Shown piece by piece: positions 44,815 through 56,262 of a DNA stretch of 64,000 nt. Every line of letters starts with the position of its first letter. Positions within the stretch are counted from its first letter, which is position 1. The DNA lies in NCBI GenBank assembly GCA_963691655.1, contig OY829329.1, positions 17,870,708 to 17,934,707 of the forward strand, in the 5' to 3' direction. This DNA is from Toxonevra muliebris (lineage: Eukaryota > Arthropoda > Insecta > Diptera > Pallopteridae). Below the pieces are notes generated by a model. It ran no database searches. It was not told the origin of the DNA and worked only from the letters and a program-made list of their open reading frames with translations. Position numbers and translations under genes: made by a program.

Positions 44815-46600
44815 AACTCAAAAAAATTCCACCGGCTGGTTTTAAAAATTTTCTGGAGTTGAAAAATCTAATATTTTAAAGCACCTATTCTTTGGCCTAC
44901 TTTAGCCATGGAGACCTTTGTTGGTTTTCTTTCTTCTAACTTTTTCCTTAATAACATTTTCTCTAGAAAAGTTTTGTGCCAAGGAAAGGACGTGAAGATG
45001 AATACAACAAATGGAATTTTATTTTATCTTAAACTCTCTTTAAAACTTTAGTCTGTCCTCATTGATTTGCAGTTTTTTGTGTGTTTTGATCCTTATTCCT
45101 TGGTTTGTGTCACTGATCTTTGATTTGATTAGATAGATAAAAGAGGTAGGCATGTTATTCTCAGAATATTTCAAACAACTAGAGCCCATAGCTCCTTCAT
45201 TAGCTTATTTCTGTTGAGCCTCAATAAATCATTATCTTCTTAATTCCTGTCAAACCCCCTGAAATTATCCAGCACTACCAGCTCAACTTGAGTAAAAATT
45301 CCAAACTTGAATGACCGCCTGACTATCCAAAAGTAACACAATCTCTCTGAACCTGAGGCAAATTCTAACCCACAAACGAAAATATTTTTGTTATTCTTCA
45401 ACAATATTTTTTGCCACGAGTGCATGCTGCACGCAAATAAGCAAATATGTCTGTGTGTGAGTGTGTGTGTTTTATGTTTTAGTATAACTTTTTCCATTAA
45501 AAAAGTAACATTAAACTAACTACAAATTTTTTTTTTTTTTTATAAAAAACATTATAAAACAGAGAAGTGAATGAAGCTACTGCACCACTGTTGCTTCTAC
45601 TTACAATAGTTAACATTGCTACTGTTTATGTTGCTGCTGCTATGGCAAATGCCACTGTTGCTTTTAGTGCTATTGCTTATTTGCTTAAAATTCTAATTTA
45701 AAGCCCTTTTCATAACAAAAACGACGATGATGACGACGATGAAGCAACAACACCAACAGCAGCAGCAGTAGAGCAGTGTAGTATAATACAGTTGAGTTGC
45801 TATATACATATATATATGTATGTGTGTGTGTGTATATGTTCATAAAAGTTCATTGCATTCAACGCACCAAATGGTCTCAATGATGAAAGTTTGCATTTGC
45901 ATTTCCACCAATTCACACAATATGCAATGAAAATTCTCTCTTTCCATAAACTTTTCTTTATCTCTACGTACTCTCACTCCCTCTTTCTATATATGTATGT
46001 GTTTCTATGTATGTGTATGAATGTATAGTTATTTGCATTATATGAATATCGTTTTGGATTACGAACGAATGTTAAATCCTGTTGCTGAGAGAGAGAGAGA
46101 GGGAGAAAGAGAGCCTCTCTTTTTTGATATAGTATGGGTAATGGCCGTGCGTGGCAGGAAGAAGTCGACTAGTAAATATTATTTCATTGCAATTCAAATA
46201 AAAATTGCACACGCACACACACTAATACACACACATAAACATTATTATTATACCAATCTGTGAATGTGAATAGAAGATATATGGATATGTATGCGCAGAT
46301 GAATAGTTACTGTGGAAGGATAGGATTCAGTTGTATATTTCCTATGTGGAATTGTAAAAATTGTATGTAAGTATTGGCAAGTGCATAGCATAAGAAAATG
46401 CTGCATTTGCACCGTGGCAAGCTTTCATCATAGAATTAAATTTTTAGATACAAGTACAACTAATGCTTGTATATGTATGGAAAAATTAAAAAAAAAAAGA
46501 GGAAAGATGAGTGGAAATCTAGTTTCACTTTTCAGTTCTTTAGGGGAAAAATTTAAATGAACAAATATGGAGAAAATCATTTTTTTTATTCAATAGCTGT
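44815..46600. other. Non-coding DNA with simple repeats
   Basis: No gene is seen. Simple repeats include (TG)n near 45,823, GAC/GAT triplets near 45,722, CAG near 45,757, (GA)n near 46,087 and CA near 46,209. Small frames are shadows. Confidence 0.5.
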
Positions 46601-46604
46601 GCTG

Positions 46605-46790
46605 ATTACACTGTACAACAAAATGGACCTGAAAAAAAATTTCTCTGTTCTCATATGATTTTTCTGGAGGTGTTTCCATTCTGATCGCGAATCTATAAAC
46701 ATTTTTTTCGGTTCAGGGCGAACTTTTGTTATATCGATGATTTTATGATTTTTTAAAATACGGTAAGGTAAGGGGGAAAAAATGTTTGTT
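46605..46790 (-). repeat. Dispersed repeat, minus copy
   Basis: On the minus strand the order is ACCTTACCGTATTTTAAAAA, ATAAAATCATCGATATAACA, AAAGTTCGCCCTGAACCGAA, AGATTCGCGATCAG, then CATTTTGTTGTACAGTG. It matches 39,015-39,135 on the plus strand. TTGTACAGTG at its end recurs (as CACTGTACAA) at 7303 and 60,631. Confidence 0.75.
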
Positions 46791-46805
46791 TTGGATTTTT
46801 TTTTT

Positions 46806-47480
46806 TGTGTTTTCTCCACTTTTTAAAAGTTTTTAGAACGTTTTCAAGAAAAAAAATTTAAAAAAAAATTTGTGTTTTTTATCCACAATTTTTCAAAAAT
46901 CTTCATAAGGGGGGTTATGGGGAAAAAATTTTGTTTTTTGGGGAAAAAATTTTGTTTTTCGTCTTTTTGTTTTTTCTTTGCGTTTTATGAGTTTTTGCAA
47001 CGTTTTCAAAAAAAAAAAAAATTTTTCTTTTTTCGACCAAAATTTTTCAAAAATCTTCATAAGGGGGGGTACGTGGAAAAAATTTTGTTTTTTGGGGAAA
47101 AAATTTTGTTTTTCGTCTTTTTGTTTTTTCTTTGCGTTTTATGAGTTTTTGCAACGTTTTCAAAAAAAAAAAAAAATTTTCTTTTTTCGGCCAAAATTTT
47201 TCAAAAATCTTCATAAGGGGGGGTACGTGGAAAAAATTTTTTGTTTTCGTCTTTTTGTTTTTTCTACGCGTTTTATGAGTTTTTGCAACGTTTTCAAAAA
47301 AAAAAAAAATTTTTCTTTTCTCGACCACAATTTTTCAAAAATCTATAAGAAAAAAATTTTTGTTTATCGACTTTTTGTTTTTTCTACGCGTTTTATGAGT
47401 TTTTGCAACGTTTTCAAAAAAAAAAAAAATTTCTTTTCTCGACCTCAATTTTTCAAAAATCTTCACAAGAGGAGGGTACC
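46806..47480 (+). repeat. Tandem array, ~118-155-bp unit
   Basis: The anchor ATTTTTCAAAAATCTTCATA recurs at about 46,888, 47,041, 47,196, 47,330 (degenerate) and 47,448. Each unit runs through AAAAAATTTTGTTTTTCGTC, TTTGCGTTTTATGAGTTTTT, GCAACGTTTTC and a long A-run. Later units lose the GGGG and GTTTTTTGGGG segments, which explains the shrinking period. Frames of 90-193 codons (Phe/Lys-rich) are artefacts. Confidence 0.92.
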
Positions 47481-47559
47481 GGGATCTACGCAAAGGGCTA
47501 AAAGAAACAAAACTAATGTTGATCGAGTGAGTAACAGAAAACTTCCTGAAAGTAGATAG

Positions 47560-48540
47560 TGTTCTCAAATTCAATGTGATACTGAAGATTCTTGAAAAAA
47601 AATTAAAGGTATTCTCTCCCATTTCTTGAGGAAAATTCAATCACACTCTCTAGAAAGAAATCCTAAACCATTAATTAAAATAGGGGAGGCAGGGAGCAAC
47701 TGCAAGTCAGGGAGACTGAATCACCTTCAGATCAGAAACTGATGAAGCTGTTTTAAAAATTGAGACAATGCAATAAGGACAAGTCTTTGAAAAGGTTGAA
47801 AAAGGGGACGAACATGAAGGTTGAGAGTAGTACTAGTTCACTAAAACCACAGAGATTACACCCCTACCACTTTCAGTTCCTGATAGTGATCGGGACCAAT
47901 AGGAGAGACTTATGGGAGAGAAATATAAAAGGGACATTACGGTTAGACGTAGAAAGAGGGGAGATACATCCATATTTGTCACGTAGACAAAAATCGTTTA
48001 ATTCAACTTTCTCCATTTTCAGAGAAGACTACAAACCTTGTTACAACCACAACTCTTATCTCCCCCTCCCCTCTCCGCCTTCTCTGGGATATCACCATAT
48101 ATCTAAGGTGTCTCCACTCATCTAAAATATACCGACAATTGTCCCGAAATCGACTACTCCAAACCAAAGACACGAAACAACTTTGTTCAATCAGAAACTG
48201 ACAAGGCCTTCAGAAAGTATGCAGTGTTTTTTAAACCGAAGCGACCAATAACTACAGGTCTTGGAAAAAAATTCTAAAAAAAAATTCCAATTTTCTTTTA
48301 GTCTCATCCATTTTCAGAGAAGATCACGAACCTTAGTAGAACCACCATTTCCGGTTTTGGGAATTCTAAACTATTGATTCCAAAAAGAAGAATTAAACTT
48401 TTTTCAAAAAAATACCAATCCAGGTCCCGGAGTAGTAAAGCAACATTTGCCGAGACAGAAACTGGCCAGGCTGAAAACGCATATGCTCTTAAAATCAAGT
48501 AAGATGGAATATTAGAGGCCCTCCAGAAAGCAGGTGTCAA
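47560..48540 (+). repeat. Very diverged long-period repeats
   Basis: Paired blocks are visible: TCCATTTTCAGAGAAGACTA (48,012) against TCCATTTTCAGAGAAGATCA (48,307); AATCCTAAACCATTAATT (47,661) against AATTCTAAACTATTGATT (48,361); and CAGAAACTGA at 47,732, 48,189 and (as CAGAAACTGG) 48,457. The period is roughly 300-700 bp and irregular. A 121-codon frame at 47,760-48,125 overlaps this and has no recognisable signature. Confidence 0.45.
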
Positions 48541-48573
48541 CAGCTGTCAAGAGTAAGCAGTCCGGCACAAGCT

Positions 48574-48714
48574 TAGTGCATACGAGTAGCCAACGCATAC
48601 CGTACGGTATCAGACAATGCCATCTGGGTTATTGCAAGAAAGGTCCCAATTGACTTACTCGCAAACGTCATGAAGTCTCTTTATAGCACTACGGGTGAAA
48701 TCAATGCAATATAA
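48574..48714 (+). pseudogene. Non-LTR ORF2 fragment (post-RT connecting region)
   Basis: The frame from 48,583 reads RVANAYRTVSDNAIWVIARK then VPIDLLANVMKSLY, ending at a TAA (48,712-48,714). R..SAYRTVS..A..VIAG..PI.L is a highly conserved stretch downstream of the reverse-transcriptase domain in R1/Jockey-type elements. A stop (TAG, 48,574) closes the upstream side. Only about 45 residues remain and the flanks are unrelated. It is clearly a dead fragment. Confidence 0.75.
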
Positions 48715-50635
48715 CCACTTAGTGTAATGGAAGTCTTCTAAGCCCACAGAGCCTACTGCTCTGGCTTTTACAGTCCAGGAAAGAAATAGATTTTTCTATG
48801 AGAGACAGAAAAGATAAAAAGAGTATTACAGTAAAATCTGGAGAGGGGCGAGGCACGTCAATACTTGACAAGTAGAAAAGAATCATTTTATTTTCCGAAG
48901 AGAAATATTCTACTGTAACTATCTTCTCTTGCCAGATTGGCAAGGGCCCCCGAAGACCCAAGAAATCGGGTCTGCAAGCATAACACTGTGCAATAATTTC
49001 AGAGGTCATCTCGTGGAACAAGAAATAATCTCCATGGGGCTCTAGAACAAGTAAAGTATGCTGGATATGAATCTGTTATTAAAATTTTCAAAAACGAAAT
49101 GGTGGATCAAATATGGCAGTTGATTTTATGGATGCCTGTTCAGTATTCTATGAGCTCACTGTAACTTGTCAGTTTTGTTGTTGTCTAGTTGCCTAGAAAC
49201 GTTTTGATCAGCCTCGATTTCGAGAACTTCGAGAATTTGGACAAAAGGTTTTGCCCTTTCGACAAAATGAATCAAAAGAGATAGGCTGCGGTTACAGTTA
49301 GTCATGGGAGTTTTCAATCAAAGGCGTATAAAGTTTACGAGAACTTTGGAAAAAAAACAGTCCTGGAAGTAAGCCCAAGAACCACACATTATCACTCTGC
49401 CTACATAAAAAAAAGCCATAAATAAAATTTAAACTCATTCAGATAATGAAATTTCAGGCGCCAAATACCAAGAATCAAATCTAAACACTTAAATTATACA
49501 AATAATACAAAACAATACATAAACATTATCTTATCAATCTCAATCAGTTGAAATGCAATTAAAAAAACAAAAACATTTTATAATTATCTTCAACACTTTT
49601 TGCGTTGTTCTGTGTTGTTTTGCGTTTTTTGTCACAAAACAACAGAGCAGCCACCAATCACTTCACCAACCAACAGCTAAAAACCAAAAAGCAACTACTA
49701 CTGACTACTAACTGCTACCCATACTAAAAGCAATTAACATAATGAAAAGATACAAATTCCATTCGCGCTTTTTCTTCTTCTTCTATACTACTCACATCAA
49801 CTATTCTTCACATACAACATATTTATGTATGTTTTTCATTGCATACTTCAAAGCGCAAATAAAAATATAAAAAAACCAAGGAGTCGCAAAAATTGGAGTA
49901 CGAGAGAAATATTTAACCTGAGTTTGCTTTTTCAGGTTTTATTTTTCATGCTCATCATTAACGCTTAGTTCAGCTGTTCAGCTTCAGCTGCTTGTAGCTG
50001 TTATAGTTAGAGAGAGTTGTCGGGAAGTTCAGTCGTATGGAAAAGTTCTTTTCTCTGTGTATAAATTGGAAATGGTTGGATTTTAATAGCGTAACTTTGG
50101 TATGGAAAATGAGAAAAAACCGAGAAGATGCATGAAAAATTTGCTATAGATATTTTTGTTATGTATTCTTTTTTCTCTTTTCCCTCTGCTTTTATATCGC
50201 TGCTACTACTGACAATTTATTTTGAGTTTTTTTTTTTTCTTTCTGTGGCAAAAATTTTAACAACTTCAGTTAGAAAATTGCTTTTATCATCATTTGAAAA
50301 TCACTTCTGCTTTTTTCTTCCATCATCGTTGTCTCGTCGTTTTTATCTTTTTTTTTTTTTTTTTGGTGTAGTTTTTAACTTTAGTGTTCAGTCAGCAATA
50401 TTTTTGAGTCTTTTTTGTACAATTTTTAACTAAGTGTATGTGTTCAAATTAGAAGCAATTTTCATATGAATTTAATGACATTTGTTTTAGTTTTTCTTAA
50501 TTGCTTTTAATTGTTTTATTAGATTTCAGTTCATTGTTATTGCGATGGTAGCAATTGAAAAGTGGTGGAAAATAGTAGAAGGCATTCAAAGCTTAAAGGT
50601 TTCCAGAACTTTTTTCGGTAATTTTTTGAAAGTCA
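48715..50635. other. AT-rich non-coding DNA
   Basis: No gene is seen. A 100-codon minus frame at 48,719-49,021 and a 101-codon plus frame at 50,128-50,433 (Phe/Ser/Leu-rich, reading T-runs) have no recognisable signature. Confidence 0.5.
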
Positions 50636-50639
50636 ATGA

Positions 50640-52290
50640 CAATGTCGAGTCTAGGATATAGATTTCGGGAAGGTTCATTTAGATATATTAATTCAAAACA
50701 AATAAATAGGTCAAAAGCCAGACTAAAAATTAAATCAAAACTAAAACCTAAATCAGTCGAAGAATTTGACCAAAACTCAATCCAATTTCGGACCAAAAAT
50801 CAAAATTCAGCACAACACTCAAACCAAATTTGAACTGAAACTGGACCAAGTTCGGATTAAAAATTAAATCAAAATTTAGACCAAGATTCAGAACAAAATT
50901 TAGAAACTAAGACCAAAAATTTAAAACAAAAATAGTTCAGAATTCAGGCTGAAGCTCAGACTAAAATTCAGAACGAAATTCAGACATAAATTCAGACCAA
51001 AATTTATACCAAATTCAAAAAAAAATTAAAACCAAACTTAAGAGCCAAATTACGATTAAAAATCTGACCAAAAAGAGACCTTATTTCAAAAAAATCAGAC
51101 CGAAGCACAGACCTAAAGGGAACCGAATTCAGACCAAAATTTGGGCCAAAGTCAGACTAATTCAAACGAAATTCAAGTCGAAATTCGGATCAAAAGTGAG
51201 ACGAAAAGGTGATCAAAATTTAGACTAATTTAATTTTACAAATTTAAAAGAGATTTAGAAAAAAATTCAAACCAAAATTTAGTCTAAAATTCAGGACAGA
51301 ATTCAAACCAAAACGCCGACAAAAATTTAGACCCAAAGCCAGATTAAAATTCAGACCAAAATTTAAACCAAAATTTAGACCTAATTCAGACGAAAATTTA
51401 GACCAAATTCAGACCAAAAATTTAGACCAAATTTAGACCAAAATTTAGACGAAATTCAGACTAAAATTAGGATTAAAAAAAATCGACACATAGACTTAAA
51501 ACCAGAACAAAATTCAGACCAAAGAGACCGCATTCGGTTCAAATTCAGATTAATTCAAACAAAATTCAGGCCGAAATTCGGACCAAAATTCAGACAAAAA
51601 AAAAAAAAAAACTCACACCATAAGGGAATCTAGTTCAGATTAATTATACGAGATCAAACCTAAATTCAAACCAAAATATAGAGCAAGAAATTGCGCCGAA
51701 AGTCAAACCAAAATTTAGCCATACACTCGGACAAAAATTTGGACCGAAATTCATACCAAAATTTAGTCCAAATTCAAACCAAAATATAAACCAAGTTCAA
51801 ACTAAAATTTAGACAAAAATCAAACCAAAATTTAAATCAAATTCAGACCGAAATTTAAACTATAATTGGAATCAAAATCCAAAAGGAAACCGCATTCAGG
51901 CGAAAAAATCAGAATAGAAATCAAACCGAAACACAGACTAAAAATCGGAACAAAACTCAGAGGAAAAGAAAATCGCACTCAGTCCAAATTAAAGGTAATA
52001 CAAACTACTATTCAAAAGAAATTCAGACCGAAATCCAAACCAAAATTAAAAAAAAAAAACCAAAACCAAAAGGAGACCAACTTCAGATTAATTTAAACGA
52101 GATCAAACCGGAATTCAGACCCATATTAGACCAAAATAAAGAGCAAGAAATTAGGCCGAAAGTCAAACCGAAATTTAATCTGAAACTCTGACCAGAATTC
52201 AAACCAAAATTCAGAATAAAATTTAGACCGAAAGCCAACCGAAATTCAAACAAAATTCAGACCAAAGTTTAGACCAAATTCAGACTCTGC
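50640..52290 (+). repeat. ~1.65-kb minisatellite, AAATTCAGACCA unit
   Basis: Drifted units around AAATTCAGACCAAAATTTAG (11-12-bp steps), most regular at about 51,280-51,480. Superrepeats include ATTCAAACGAGATCAAACC-like blocks near 51,650 and 52,100 and AAGAAATTNNGCCGAAAGTC near 51,683 and 52,145, about 460 bp apart. It belongs to the same family as 16.8-18.3 kb. Confidence 0.92.
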
Positions 52291-52294
52291 ATAT

Positions 52295-53186
52295 TGAGAA
52301 TATTTTGTTTGCACTTAACTTCCAGTAAACGACTGTAATTAGTCAATTTCATTGGCAATGTAAGATACTTTCTCTATCTCGTTATCTCATATCAAGACCC
52401 CCTAGATCCTTATCATTAAAAAAAAAAAAACATCTGCATTCCATTTCTTCTCAAGCACAAATGATAATAGCGTAAATTAAAACAAATTCTTTTACGCCAA
52501 AATATCAAATCACAAATTAAATATTAGAATTACCTACTTAAATGTCATTGCTCTATTTGTAAGAGAGCGAAATGCCTACTCATTGTCTTCATACCCGCCG
52601 CCTGCCATTACATTCCTTTACGCCCGCACATACAACTAACTCATTTAATTTAATTATTTGTTCTCGTGCGAGATTTTTGTGCCTTATTTTTGCTATGTAC
52701 CATAGATATAGTTAAACTTACCACTGGTATATGAGTTTGCATGTACTCATTGTATACATACCAGTACCAATTCCAGTGGTATACACCGGCACTCCACTGC
52801 CCCTACTCCAAAGTACATATGCAAATTATTTATTTTTCTGCTTTTTTTTCTGTTTTTCTGTTGTATTATTATTATCCGCTGATAAGCATGCATGCCCACA
52901 ATTGTGTAAATATTTCAATATACCATATATGTATGTGAATAAAAATTTATGTGTGTACTTAAGAACCAGGTGCAGATAGTTTTGCGAAATAAAATAAGAA
53001 AATTATGAAGTTCGTTTTTCTAAAGCGGAACTCGCATGGGTTCATAAATTTGTCTAGTTCCATTTTTAATTTTACCACCAAATATGTACTTGTCCCCACA
53101 TCTCCTGAATAAAACCTCTCTTTGGATACGTTAATGAAAGAATTTATTATATTGCATGTAAAAATGGGGATCTCAATATGAATTCT
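52295..53186. other. AT-rich non-coding DNA
   Basis: No gene is seen. Overlapping frames of 65-82 codons near 52,731-52,979 have no recognisable signature. Confidence 0.5.
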
Positions 53187-53190
53187 TTAA

Positions 53191-53669
53191 CCCTTTCGGT
53201 ACCATGATGACACCAGTGTCACAAGATTAATTTTTGCCATTTTTTAAGAACTATAGGTATCTACGATTAATTTTTATAAATTTAGGGTTTTTGGAAAGAG
53301 AATTGATGGTTCTTTAATTTCAATTAAAAGAATTTACAAATTGAAATTGAACGGTACTGTAGCGGATCAAAGTGAAAAAATGTGTTTTTTATTAATTTTT
53401 AACCGCTCACAATTTTTACAAAATTTGTCCAAATACACCAAATTTAATATGTTGTAGCAAAAACTATTTACTCAAACATGATATCCTATATTTTTAAATT
53501 TTTGTTAAATTTTTTGGAAATACAAGTTTTGCTATGAGTCACCGGTGACCCTAAGATTTTCAATGGAAACTTTTTAAGAACTTTTTTACAATGACATGGG
53601 GTTCTAAAAATGCAAATCTGGACTTAGTTTTGCTCTATCGGTTCTAGTTTCTTTATGGTCAAGAAAGGG
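53191..53669. mobile_element. piggyBac-like non-autonomous element, 479 bp
   Basis: It is flanked on both sides by TTAA (53,187-53,190 and 53,670-53,673). The left end CCCTTTCGGTACCATGA and the right end (reverse complement CCCTTTCTTGACCATAA) match at about 13 of 17 positions. TTAA duplication plus CCC-initiated ends is diagnostic for the piggyBac superfamily. The interior is AT-rich without a transposase. GTCACCGGTGAC near 53,538 is a perfect 12-bp palindrome. Confidence 0.7.
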
Positions 53670-53673
53670 TTAA

Positions 53674-53918
53674 GTGAAAAAACAATACAAAGTTACTTTG
53701 TCTTTCTTTAAAAAAATATCTAATAAAAATATAAAGAAAAAGTTCATACCAAAATCCCATTGAGGCCCACAGGATCACCTGCGACCCATAAAAGTTCAGG
53801 GTTTCCGAGGTGCAAAATGTCTGTTTTGATCAAAATGTGTAACATGAAATTGGGGTACGAATCCGGATTCGATTTTCCGCTATCTCCTCTGGTTTCTTTA
53901 CGGTCGCGAAAGGTTTAA
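53674..53918 (+). mobile_element. Second right half of the piggyBac-like element
   Basis: GGTTTCTTTACGGTCGCGAA then AGGTTTAAG (about 53,889-53,917) parallels AGTTTCTTTATGGTCAAGAA then AGGGTTAAG at the end of the first element. Preceding blocks also correspond: GGGGTACGAATCCGGATTCG against GGGGTTCTAAAAATGCAAAT, and CGCTATCTCCTCTGG against GCTCTATCGGTTCTAG. No second left end is present, so it is a partial tandem copy or truncated neighbour. Confidence 0.5.
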
Positions 53919-53919
53919 G

Positions 53920-56260
53920 ATTTTTTAAGAATTGAATTAAATTAGTTTAAAATTCATTCAATGAGATTTTATTGTAAAAATGCATTATTTCTATTGCAAA
54001 CGATTGAGAATGGGATTTGAAAGAATGCATTCATTTTCCGGTAGGAAAAAGAGAATGGAATTATACCCAATTCTCATTTTTTAATATTTAAATTAAAAAC
54101 ATCAACTTCAGTATATTTTTTTCCACCTTCTAACTTTGGAACTAAGGTGAAAAAAAATGATGACGTGCTGGATTATGAAAATATAATAGTAGATCAATTT
54201 CCATATACAATATCAATAGTACAATTTTGGTTGTAAAAGAGGGGCAATGGGTACCCATGATGAAAATTAATCCATTTAAATAGGTTTTAAAATTCCAAAA
54301 GTGCTTTCCAAATATTTTAATCGCTTTTTAAAGTCCTTGAATTAGAATGACAAAATTCAATGGAAAAAAACTTTTCCGTGCTATTACTAAACAAAAGTTG
54401 GAAAGTAAAGTAGTAAAGTATTGTAGTTTACAGACAAAATTTTGATAACATCACGAATTCAAATGACACCCAGGAAATAAATGGTAGTACCATTATTGGG
54501 GGCCCAAAAGGTCTATGAAAAGCCTTCGCTATCACAATTCTTAATGTAATTTTAGTTGATATTCAAACCAGCCCGGTGATTTCCCATTACTTATTAGAAG
54601 GTGTGAAATGCTCTGTAGATCCAAATTTTATATATCCTTAACTCATTTTGAACCGGTACTAGGAACTCTTAACCCATTTTGAACCGGTACTAGATGCCAT
54701 GATCCAATTTTGAAAATTTTCAAAACATAATTTCCATAATGTCTGCAGTAAGAAATTTTAGTACTTAAAAAAATAAAAGAAATTTGCTTTCAAATTTTAG
54801 AGGGTATAGGAGTTTTCGGCTTCCACGAGAAAATAAGGTGACCAGGTGTAAAAAAAAATATTTTTATGCCACAACACGGTGAAAAAACATTTTGAAAAAA
54901 ATTTATAAATGTATTTTTCAGGAAATTTCCTAATTTTATTAAAAAAACAAAAATCTGTTGTATATTTTAAAGGGTGTAGTAGTAATTTGCCTGCCCGAAG
55001 ACAATGAGATTACCAACTGTGCGAACAAAGTAAACGTACTCGTCGACAAAACTATGAAGAATAAATTAGTTCTGCTATTTTTTAGATGAAATTCGGAAAA
55101 AATACACTTTTGTTGAAATGAGCTTTTTATTTTACTTCTTTTTTTTTTTAAAAAACTTTGATCAGCGGTAGCTTTTAAAAATGTATGGAGGCCTGTTTAG
55201 TAAGTTATATATTTTATATGAAATTTCCTTTTGTATTTAGACGAATTTCCGATTTGAAATGTAAAATAATTAATTTAAATATTTTTGGTTGATTTTTAAA
55301 GTCATCTTCTAAAAAAAAAGTATGTTTGTTTCCCAGCCCTTTTGACCAAATAAAACCTTATTAATTAAAATTATGAAATGCAGTTTTAAAGCCAATATTT
55401 GTAAAGTTATTAAACAGTGATTACTTTTATAATAAATTTTTAAATGTATTTTTGACGAATTTTCAGAATTCCTCCATGAAAAATCGTATAGTTGTTCAAA
55501 ATGAATTAGGCTCTACTCGAGGACAAAGGAAGTTCCGCTGGTATTTGAGAACATCATTAAGACCGTATGACCAGCTTTAGCTTACCCAAAACTCGCCCAA
55601 TGCACTAATCACTGAAATAAGGCAACGATGAAAAGCTTCAGAAAATCAAACAGAACTTTCTGTACCGGTTCTTACATGATTGTATGTAGTATATTTGTTT
55701 GCATGGGGTAAACGTTTCTATGTGCTTAATTATATAATGACAACAACAGCTACTGTTTTTAATTTAATTTCATGCGGAAAATAAAGCAAAATATTGTAGG
55801 CATAAAGCATAAGATTGCGCCAAAATGTTAAGAGCAAATTAAATTAAATTCATCAGTAAAAGTAATAGCGAAAAAAAAAATTAAAAAACAACAGCAACAA
55901 AAATATTGTATGTGCCATTAGCATTAAAGGTTCCTATAGACCCAGCCCACAGTTCAATTCACAGCTCAACTCAGTGCAGCCCAGCTCATTGTTGAAGAGA
56001 CAGAAAAGATGCTAAAGTATATGCACAGATGTAAATGGCGGTGTGTATGCCTATGTATTTGTGTGTGTATGTACTACATATGTACACACAAACTGATTAA
56101 GGATGTTAGAATTATAAATATTTATTTAAATTAGAAGATAAAATGTCACACAACAACAACAACAACAAAAACAAACCAAAAATTTTAATATCTAATGCAA
56201 TTAGCGTAAAAAAAAAGTATAAAAATACACAGCAGCAAAATATTTGTCATTTATGGTATG
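53920..56260. other. AT-rich non-coding DNA
   Basis: No gene is seen. A 32-bp tandem duplication of CTTAACCCATTTTGAACCGG plus TACTAG lies at about 54,636-54,694. A near-palindrome, TGTGTGTATGTAC/TACATATGTACACACA, lies at about 56,061-56,090. Confidence 0.5.
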
Positions 56261-56262
56261 TA

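Noticed and set aside
46978..47559. 193-codon Phe/Lys-rich frame
   Set aside because: Spans the ~118-155-bp tandem array with long A-runs; no signature and no start context.
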